Shown: one piece after another, positions 56,100 through 64,000 of the stretch | Position numbering within the stretch: position 1 is the stretch's first letter | How the letters are laid out: each line of letters opens with the position of its first letter | From: Sorghum bicolor | Lineage: Eukaryota; Streptophyta; Magnoliopsida; Poales; Poaceae | NCBI RefSeq assembly: GCF_000003195.3 | Contig: NC_012870.2 | Coordinates: 52,720,049 to 52,784,048 of the forward strand | DNA length: 64,000 bases | Reading direction: 5' to 3' | Notes under the pieces: model-generated | Database searches by the model: none | What the model was told of the DNA's origin: nothing | Seen by the model: the letters and a program-made list of their open reading frames with translations, nothing else | Translations under genes and position numbers: made by a program

Positions 56100-57183
56100 T
56101 GTCGAGGGTATCGGTAAGGGGTACCCTCAGCGATGCGCATTATGAGATTGCCCGTACGAAGGTCGAGACCCTTAATTCGACGCTCTAATCTTACGTATGC
56201 GCCGCCATCGACGGTCGCAGCCTCGAAGACGGAAATAGCGTCGAGCGAATCGGTCAGGGCTCGAGCGACGACTGCCGTCGAAAACAGAAGCGGGCTCGAG
56301 CGACGACTGCCGTCGAAAACAGAAGCGGGCTCGAGCGAACCGAGAGGCGTCGGGCGCAAGGACACTGTCCGCCGCCCGACGCGCGCACGCGGGCCGGAGC
56401 ATTAAATGCACCTGACGCTTCCCCACCTAACACACAGGTCACGGAAGGCGTGATAGGGAACAAGCTTCTGTCCCATCGTTCTTTTTGCAGCCTTCCCACC
56501 GAACGACCCAGGGCGTGTCAGGACACAGGAAACAAGGATGGAACGTCTAATCGGGACCCCCTCGAGACACCCAAGGTCAGCGCTCCAGATACCAGCATAT
56601 TACACGGCGTCCGACCCTCGACCGAACAGGGTCCCTTCCTAGGGACAAGTTGGGCGTCGACTGACAACACCACAGCTACCCCGCCGGGTCCGCCACCATA
56701 CCGTACGAGCATGCGACCTCAGAACCAGCACAAGGCGGCTGGCAGGGCAAAACGCAGGAGCACGCGTAATCATCACCGGGTTATCAAGATGGGACGGCTC
56801 GAGGCCATGCCGTACGGAAGCCTCGAGTAGGTCAGCGTTCCATGCGGCTATCGATCCCTACTCTAACATCTACGCATGTACCCTGTGTCTCTCCTTGGAG
56901 CTATAAAAGGAGAGACTCAGGAATAGAAGAGGGGGACATCACAACACAAGACACACACACACTCACATAGTAGAGCTACACACTTCATACCACGCTTGTA
57001 TTCGCCCCTGTACAAGCACTTAGGTGCAAGATAATACAAACTCTCTCCCCCCCGCTGGACGTAGGGCCTTCTCTTGCCCGAACCAGGATAAATCTCTGTG
57101 TCTTCTTGCATCACCATCCGGAAAGGGGAGCACGCATACAAATTTACTCGTTGGTGTGACCCCCCGGGGGAAAAACACCGACA
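56100..57183 (+). mobile_element. solo LTR nested in the SIRE-like element
   Basis: The 1084-bp repeat starts TGTCGAGGGTATCGG and ends AACACCGACA, with a perfect 5-bp duplication GTACA (56095-56099 and 57184-57188). A TATA box (CTATAAAAGG, core 56902-56908) supports the plus orientation. An internal 35-base unit beginning GGGCTCGAGCGACGACTGCC is repeated about 2.3 times at 56257-56340. No coding region remains. Confidence 0.92.
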
Positions 57184-57444
57184 GTACATCAGAGTGAAAA
57201 CATGGAAGCAAAGTAATATGAGCCAACCACATGACATAAAGATATCACAGATAAGCATAAGTCATGTCTCACAACTATGAATGTATCTCACAAGCAGAAA
57301 AGGTATCTCACAAATGCAGTGCATAAAAAGTAAATATGATTCATGGAGTAGCACACAAAAAGGCCCAAAACCCTCTCTAGCTCTACCTCCCCCTAACTCT
57401 CATACTCTCAACTCTCTCCCCCTTTGGCATCAAGCGCCAAAAAC

Positions 57445-60000
57445 CTAAGACGAAGGAGGTGGAGGCGGAGCAGTGGAGTCCCTCGGCACGGCCTGAAACT
57501 GTGTTGCGTCGTCTGATCCATCGGAGGAGGTAGAGTGACCCTCTGAAGCTGCACATGCTGGAGAAGTGGTCTGGGTCGGCTCTGTGGGCTCTGAAGCTGT
57601 CACGGGCTGTGCTGGCTGCTCAAGTCCTGCTGACGAAGCTAGCACGGACTCTGTCGCTGTAGCTGATGTCTCTAGCACAGTAGACGAAGGTGCAAGCTGC
57701 TCAGACGAAGCTACTGACGACGACAGGCGCTCAGTAGTGGTAATTGGGACCGTAAAGGCTGCAGGAGCCTACAGAGGTGGAGGAGTAGGGTCACCAGTCA
57801 GAGCACTGTAGGAGAAACTGATGTGCTGGCCTGCCGACGAATCCAACACGAGCTGTGACGCTGTCGCTGACTAAGGTGTAAATCCTGAGCGCAGAGGAGT
57901 AAACTGAGGCACCTGCTCAAAACTAGAAGAGATGGCACCCTGAGAAACCTAGTGCTGTGGCGTCGAGAATGGCTGGCTCTGAGCAGGAAGCTGGAGTGGC
58001 TGCTGGGACTGACTCGGCTGAGACACTGGAGTAAGGGGCCTGACTGAAGAAGTGCCTGGAAGCTGAATCTGGGGAAGATGGATCCTTGAAGCGGCCATAA
58101 GCGCAGCCATCATCGCAGTCTACTATGCCTGGAAAGCCAGAAACTGTCTCTGGAGCTCGTCCTGCCTGGCCTGTATGGCTGCATTGATGGCAGCCTGATC
58201 CCTGTCCCTCCTGGCCTGCTCCTCAGCTGCCCTCCGCTGATCAGCTCTCGAGGAACCTCCTGCCTCGTGGTCGTGCGGCCTCGGAGGAAGGTCTGGCACT
58301 GGGAGACGATAATCATCATCTGAGCTATCTGAAGCGAAGTCAAACTCCTCCTCGGCCTCAGCGTCTGCAAACACCCCAATGGCAATATCCTGCTCCTCCT
58401 CAGTCTCTGGGACTGCTCCTGAACTGCGAGTGCCCCTAGGAGAAGATGGTGGCACCTAGCCACGTGGTGCTTGAGGTGGTGGTGGAGCTCTAAGTTCGTG
58501 ATGCGCTCTCAGCATCTGCCGGGGGTCATAGTGAGGGAACACTGTGTCAGAGTCTGTCAGCTCTCTCTGCAGGTGAGCTGGGAGAGGCTCTGGCCTAGCA
58601 CAAAGTATAAGCAATGTGATCCAGTGTGCGTATGGTAGCTAACGACGACCCCTGAAGCTCTCTAAAATCGTGTCCTCAATCTCTAACACAATCAAATCCC
58701 ATAAATCAAATGGCGTCTTCGAGATCAGGTGGGCTACCAACCACTGCTGAATCCTGGTGAAGCCGTCTCTGTAGCCGGACCTGGGAAAGAGTGTCTTCCT
58801 CAACATGAAGTCAAGGATCCTGGCTGGACGTGTCGGGTCACCCACTGTCCTGCTGGAGCCCTCTCCAAAGGGCTGACGAAAACAGGGAGCCACAAAATCA
58901 ACCGATGGTAGAGCACCACCGTGAGGACGTCGAGGGGGCTCGAAGTTCCCGTAGCAAAGCTGGTGGATCCTGGTAGGAGAAGCAGCCAAACCAAGCACCT
59001 CTCCGCCCCTCTGAGCTGTCACTCTGTAGTCTGTGCCTACCAGTGCGTAGTGGATGTAGCTATGATCTGGAGAGACCCACACTGAGGCATAGAACTCTCG
59101 GACCCACTCCTCACAATAAGTGCCAGGTAAAGCAAGTAACTCTGGGAGACCGGTCAGATAGGTGAAATACTGTCTGATGTCCGCACCGACCACGTTCCCA
59201 AGCACCTCAAGATCAAGCACCCTGTGCTCCCTAAACTGAGCCTCTGAGCGGACAAGTGCCTCATATAAATCCTCCTGAACGACAGTGTAGAATCTGGCAC
59301 TGGCTCTCGGATCCCTAGTAGCTGGAAACCAAGTAGGAAAGGGAATAAAATGTAGCTCCTGGATCTCTCGAGCGGAGGCCTAGGTGTAATCCTTATGAAT
59401 CCTCACTGGCGCTGGACGTGGAGTTGGAGTACCGCGTGCTGGAGTGCAGCGAGCAGAGGAGGTGGACTGACCCTGCGTACCAGTCCTAGGGATGGCCTGA
59501 GTACGAGTGCGAGTCGACCTCCTGAGGGGCTACTCCTGTTGCTGTCCCTCCATCGAGCCCTCTGCCTGGGCCTCTGCCTCTATCTCAATCTCTGGGTCCT
59601 CCTGAGCTGGCTCTCTGACTGCAATCCTGACACGCTGACCTCCTAGCATGATAGTGCTAGGTGGAGTCTCGTGTCGCTGCTCAACCTCAAGAACTGCACG
59701 CCTCTGACGTGGTGTGAGATCAGCCCCAATCCTCAGGGCACCTAAGCGTCCACCCCTCTCTGCTGCCTCAGCTGCTGCTGCAACTACCTCTGCCACCTCA
59801 GCCTCTCGGTCACTGGTCTTCCTCTTCTTGGTGGCTAGCTTCTTTCCTTTGCCCTTCTCTGCGGCTGACAAGCAACGGGGAGGGTCACCTCCACCATCAC
59901 CTCCTGGAGAACCACCAGCGCTAGCTGCCAGACCACTAACATTTTTGCAACATGCCATTGCAAGAAAACTGCCTCTGAACGACTGCCAATAACTGAGCAA
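57445..60000 (-). pseudogene. Transposase_32-like ('putative plant transposon protein') reading frame, broken only by TAG codons
   Basis: One frame runs for about 850 codons; an ATG at 59958 (MACCKNVSGL) is a likely start. The first part is charged with a nuclear-signal-like stretch (KGKGKKLATKKRK). The middle (58639-59220) reads EEWVREFYASVWV, DYRVTAQRGGEVLGL and ILDFMLRKTLFP, which I recognise as the plant-specific domain of unknown function found in many retrotransposons (Pfam Transposase_32). Then comes an acidic block (DASD-type EEEFDFASDSSDDDY), a coiled-coil-like AAIQARQDELQRQFLAF, and a Gln/Ser/Pro/Thr-rich tail to TAG at 57445. Nine in-frame stops (near 59527, 59381, 58636, 58438, 58118-58123 double, 57949, 57870 and 57771) are all TAG; no frameshift was found. 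It is on the same strand as the LTR 54338-55898. Confidence 0.75.
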
Positions 60001-60531
60001 CTGACAAACTGCTAAGAGAGATCAAACGCGCTGCAAGAGATGGAATAGATAGGGTATACATAAGAAAACATAATAACTAGAGATGAGAAACCCTATAGAT
60101 CACAAGAACAGATAAGGAACGGGTGCGAACGGCTTACAATCCAAAGACGAGACGCGTTCCGGACGAAATATATCGATCGCAATCCACCGGAGAACACGAA
60201 TCGACTTCTCAAGGTGCTGCATAGATGAAACGGACCAGATCAAGATCAAAAACCTCATTCTAATCCATTGACACATATAATCAAACACCTTGAGGGCGCA
60301 GTTAAGAGAACTCACCCCAAACCCGAAACACCTCGCAAGGAAGAGATCCCTGCGAGAGGAGGGGGAAGAGGAGACCGTTCGGGGCAGATCTGCGCAGGGA
60401 AGAAGGGATTTCGCCGGAGAACAGAAGAAATCGACGGCGGCGAACCGACTGGCGGCTTAGGGCACGGGCGGAGGTCGGGTGAAGTCACGGGGAAGAATAG
60501 AACCTGGCCGCGAGAAACCCCCGGGCGCGGG

Positions 60532-60537
60532 TTATAT
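60532..60537 (-). promoter_or_regulatory. TATA box of the Transposase_32-like gene
   Basis: The minus strand reads GCATATAACC about 530 bases before the reading frame. Downstream is a C/T-rich leader with a possible intron donor (GG|GTGAGTT near 60311-60318). The ACCGGACGC array lies directly upstream. Confidence 0.5.
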
Positions 60538-60549
60538 GCGCCCGCTGCG

Positions 60550-60735
60550 GGCTCACCGGACGCTCATTATGTGGCACCGGACGCGTTCGGTGACCACCGG
60601 ACTAAAACACAGAGAGTGTCTTAATTCGGCCGAGCACCGGACGATGGCCACCGGACGCTGGCTTTAGCGTCCGGTGCCCTCGGGCATGCTTGGCCGAGCA
60701 CCGGATGTATCTCACCGGACGCTGTAGGGACACTG
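60550..60735. repeat. ACCGGACGC motif array upstream of the Transposase_32-like gene
   Basis: At least six copies of ACCGGACGC or GCGTCCGGT (near 60556, 60574, 60593, 60636, 60650, 60667 and 60713), the same motif as in the LTR at 55100-55460. The array ends at the insertion of the Athila-like element at 60743. Confidence 0.8.
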
Positions 60736-60742
60736 TTCCTCC

Positions 60743-61766
60743 TGTTGGGTATTCTTAACATCATTACCAAAAGTAGACTTAGTTTTCTAATTCTAGTAAC
60801 GGTGCCAAAAATGTCAAACCTATCCCTCATACCACTTAAGCCAAGTTGTCATCCCCAGCATGACATGAGAGACACGGTATTGAAATATGCAATTGCTTTT
60901 CTAAATAAATAATGAAGGGGATCTGCAAGCGCACAGATTAATACCGATGTAGCATTTTAACCGGGAAGTATTCCAGGTATCGTTATTTATATTTTTACCA
61001 CTGGGAAGGGATTAACAATCATCAATATTGATTATAGAATGGAATATGAGATTGAGTATCTATCATTGCATGTATAATTGAGAACATTTATCTAACTCTT
61101 TCATACAGGGATAAGTGTCACATAAAAGATATATGAAGTAATGAATAGTGACAAGGATAATTAATCTGATCAGCATAACTTAGCCACATAATAAATATGA
61201 TAAGCACCTCAATTAGATACTCTAGAAAGTCATTAGCATGGTATTAGAACGAACTACAAGAATATTCCCTAAGTTATTCTCAACTATATAGCCTAGCATT
61301 ATCATAGTTACTGCAAGCATACTTAGCAATCATTGTGAGACAAGACTACGCCCATGCATAGTGATATTAGCAAGGAATATGAGAAACATAGCAATCACTC
61401 CCCTGTAATAATGTTGCTCTGCTAGCCCAATACACGAGAGGGGGACTATATAAGAATCAATGAAGCTGTCACAATCACGAACTACCCCACGATCTGGCAT
61501 ATTGGGTACAATCGCAGATAAATACGGTATAAGCACCACACCTACACAATATCTATCATTTACCCATAGATCTGATGGATAAACGCTATACCGTCCTAAA
61601 CATGTATATAGATCCAATCTAACTAAGCCAAGTATATAACTATGATAGACTAAGAACAATATAATCTTGAATATAAACAAGTAGAGCAAAGTCATAAGCA
61701 ATATATTGAAGTAGAACAAAGTCATATTCATAATATTGAAGAACAAAGATGATTAGAAGAACAATT
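60743..61766 (-). repeat. truncated 3' LTR of the Athila-like element
   Basis: Contains the 3' part of the LTR only. Compared with 1-699, which shares its sequence up to about 61768, the outer 5' part (starting TGTTGACGG on minus) is missing and is replaced directly by protease coding sequence. Confidence 0.75.
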
Positions 61767-63380
61767 AGAAGCAAACTGCAAACACATGGTTGTTTCTAAT
61801 AAAAGATATGTAAAGAATTTTTCATAGAGTACCCTGGGTATAATGTTGACACTAGAGCCAAAGTCGCAGAGTGCTTCTGGGACGTCCACCATGCCGATGG
61901 AGATCGGGATGACGGGGCGTCCTGGATCACCTCTCTTGACCGGCAGAAGGTCAGTAGTAACTTCAGTGACGGGGTTACTCCAATTACCTGCATCAAACAT
62001 GTCTACAAGATTTGCAGATTCTAATCCTTCCGGTTGTGATGGTATACCGGAGTTAGTAGCAGGAACAGCAACAGCTATTTGATTTAATTGAGATTCAATC
62101 ATTTCATTAAAGCTAATTTGATTCTTGATGGCAGTAGAGAAATTATCCATTCTATTATTTATATTTTCTAGCATTTTATCATTTGATGCCAATTTCTTAG
62201 ATAGGTTATCCATTAGCTTTCCTTGATTAGACACTAACTCTCTCAGAGGTGGAAAATTATTATTATTGTTGTAAGAATTGTTACCTTGATAATTACCCGA
62301 GTAGTTAGGCCTCTGTTGATTCCAACCTTGATTTTGTTGAGGACGGTTGTAGTAGTTGTTGTTGTTATTGTTGATGTAGTTCACATCCTCAAGCATCTCA
62401 GGGCAGTGATTGCCTGAGTGTCCAGTGTCTCCACACTCCTCACAAGTCATGTGAGAGTTGTAGATGTACATAACTTCTTTCTTATCTCCAGCTCTATCAT
62501 CGAGCTTCTGCATGAGCAGGTCTAGCTTTGCAGATAGCATGTCTACCTCCTTGAGCTGATGCATACCTCCACCTCTCTTGCGTGTCTGGGTCCTCTCTTC
62601 ATTCCAGCCTTAGTTGGACGCCATCTTCTCCACAAGAGCTGTGGCTTGTGATATGGTAAGTGATAAGAATGCTCCTCCAGCTGCAGCATCTATGGTTTCT
62701 CGGGCACTGTTGCTGAGCCCATGATAAAACGTCTGCATTAGTAGCCAACTCTCCATTCCATGATGGAGACATTCTAGGATGTAGTCTTGAAAGCGCTCCC
62801 ATGCTTCTGGAATAGATTCATCATTTTGTTGCTGAAAACTTGTAATCTTCCCACGGAGAGCATTGGTCTTGCCCATGGGAAAGAACTTAGCCAGGAAGTT
62901 TGTTGACCAGAGTGCCCACGTAGTATTCTTCTCCTTTGTAGCGTAGAACCACTGCTTCGCTCTTCCTAACAGTGAGAATCGGAAGAGGCGAAGTAGTATA
63001 GCATCTCTGGAAACTCCTGATATGGTAAATGTGTTGCATATCTCCAGGAAGTGTTGGAGATGAGCACTAGCATCTTCGTGTGCCTTCCCACAGAATTGGT
63101 TGGATTGCACCATGTTTGTAAGTCCACGCTTGAGCTCAAAGTTACCATCGATCTCTGCAGCAGGTCCAGTGCGGATGTTGTCCGTAGTGGGAGCTGAGAA
63201 CTCACGGATTGATTTGTTCGCCATGGCTTCGAACTCTGAAGACAAGTTCCGGTGATCTTCTTGATTGGATGAAGCTTCTTGCTGTAGTGTTGATGATCTC
63301 TTCTTGAGCTTGGCTCTTGTTTTTCTGAATAATGCTTCGGGATTGTCAACAAAATTTCCTGGAAGATATCTTCTATTCAT
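61728..63380 (-). pseudogene. Athila-like gag-protease with one in-frame stop and a 3' deletion
   Basis: The frame starts MNRRYLPGNF at 63380. Capsid motifs FLEICNTFTISGVSRDAILL and RFQDYILECLHHGMESWLL (63000-62740) match plant retrotransposon gag. A zinc knuckle CEECGDTGHSGNHCP (CX2CX4HX4C) lies near 62400-62445, then an Asn-rich stretch and the protease active-site region CDFGSSVNIIPRVLYEKF (61820-61870; Asp-Phe-Gly replaces the more usual Asp-Leu/Ser-Gly). A TAA at 62610-62612 interrupts an otherwise single frame. After LQFA the frame enters LTR sequence near 61766, so most of protease and all of pol are gone. It can only act with help from other copies, if at all. Confidence 0.85.
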
Positions 63381-63514
63381 ACATTACCCTGCATAAGATA
63401 AAATAGGAAAAATATCAGGGTAAAACTGTATGAGAGTATTGATAAGCTCAATCATATTAGTGATGCGAATGATGACTCGAAATCCTATATTCATTCCTGA
63501 TTAGTAGTCAACCT

Positions 63515-63532
63515 TCCCCGGCAACGGCGCCA
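63515..63532 (-). other. primer binding site, tRNA-Asp
   Basis: The plus strand TCCCCGGCAACGGCGCCA equals the 3' end of plant tRNA-Asp with CCA, so the minus strand pairs with it over 18 bases. It lies 8 bases from the LTR start at 63541. Confidence 0.85.
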
Positions 63533-63540
63533 AAAATGCT

Positions 63541-64000
63541 TGTTGGGTATTCTTAACATCATTACCAAAAGTAGACTTAGTTTTCTAATTCTAGTAACGG
63601 TGCCAAAAATGCCAAACCTATCCCTCATACCACTTAAGCCAAGTTGTCATCCCCAGCATGACATGAGAGACGCGGTATTGAAATATGCAATTGCTCTTCT
63701 AAATAAATAATGAAGGGGATCTGCAAGCGCACAGATTAATACCGATGTAGCATTTTAACCGGGAAGTATTCCAGGTATCGTTATTTATATTTTTACCACT
63801 GGGAAGGGATTAACAATCATCAATATTGATTACAGAATGGAATATGAGATTGAGTATCTATCATTGCATCCATAATTGAGAACATTTATCTAACTCTTTC
63901 ATACAGGGATAAGTGTCACATAAAAGATATATGAAGTAATGAATAGTGACAAGGATAATTAATCTGATCAGCATAACTTAGCCACATAATAAATATGATA
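63541..64000 (-). repeat. 5' LTR of the Athila-like element, partial
   Basis: Direct repeat of 60743-61202 with about six differences; continues past the window. Confidence 0.9.

Larger units (their letters stand above)
60743..64000 (-). mobile_element. Athila-like Ty3/gypsy element, young, pol deleted, cut by the window edge
   Basis: LTR sequence at 60743-61766 and again from 63541 to the edge starts TGTTGGGTATTC on plus. The 458 bases that can be compared differ at about six positions, so the insertion is recent. Between them lie a tRNA-Asp primer site and gag-protease on the minus strand. RT, RNase H and integrase are missing. Gag and protease sequence (CDFGSSVNIIP) resemble Athila, and a tRNA-Asp primer is usual for that lineage. 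The flank at the left (CCTCC) would be half of the target duplication. Confidence 0.88.

Overview
This window is plant nuclear DNA from a grass, most likely a panicoid or andropogonoid relative (sorghum, sugarcane or Miscanthus type). That placement is an inference from three things. Gene structure is typical of grasses: a GC-rich intronless U-box gene, an AT-richer intronless NLR and an 8-exon MATE gene. The retrotransposons are of Tat, Athila and SIRE type. One CACTA element is built on the TTTGCCGAGTG motif. No bacterial, organellar or viral genes were seen.

Layout. 1-699 is a minus-strand LTR of an Athila-like family that runs off the left edge. It sits in a decayed LINE (700-2390). 2443-15108 is an old, near-complete Tat-clade Ty3/gypsy element on the minus strand. 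It has LTRs, a polypurine tract, a primer binding site and broken gag, PR, RT, RNase H and integrase. Its 3' third carries a separate multi-exon gene on the opposite strand with its own TATA box and poly(A) signal. 15652-16185 is a Mutator-type MITE with a perfect 9-bp target duplication. The first host gene, a CC-NBS-LRR immune receptor, lies at 18424-21555 and is intact. A 5'-truncated LINE with a 14-bp target duplication follows it. 22.8-28.4 kb is decayed repeat and unassigned sequence. Two non-autonomous CACTA elements (29427-30383 and 30911-32240) lie between two diverged copies of an unidentified block. The second host gene is a U-box E3 ligase (34458-35858, minus). 36.1-40.0 kb is dense in MITEs of the Tourist and hAT types. 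40431-44284 is a probable long solo LTR with a second solo LTR (41015-42251) nested inside it. The third host gene is a MATE transporter (44708-50407, minus), reconstructed from eight exons giving 498 residues. Its 3.5-kb second intron holds two hAT elements and a copia relic.

50.6-53.1 kb is largely unassigned. 53448-54086 is an unidentified ORF, possibly TE-derived. 54338-60742 is one SIRE-like minus-strand element: a 3' LTR, a polypurine tract, and a long Transposase_32-like reading frame with its own promoter. A solo LTR (56100-57183) is nested in it. The reading frame is destroyed by nine in-frame stops, every one of them TAG. 60743-64000 is a young Athila-like element that has lost pol and the outer part of one LTR.

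The three host genes suit stress and defence roles (pathogen recognition, ubiquitin signalling, export of toxic compounds). They are separated by many kilobases of repeats, and nothing in the sequence shows that they act together. Domain names come from reading motifs by eye; no search was run. The strongest observations are exact target-site duplications, reading-frame continuity and splice-site agreement.
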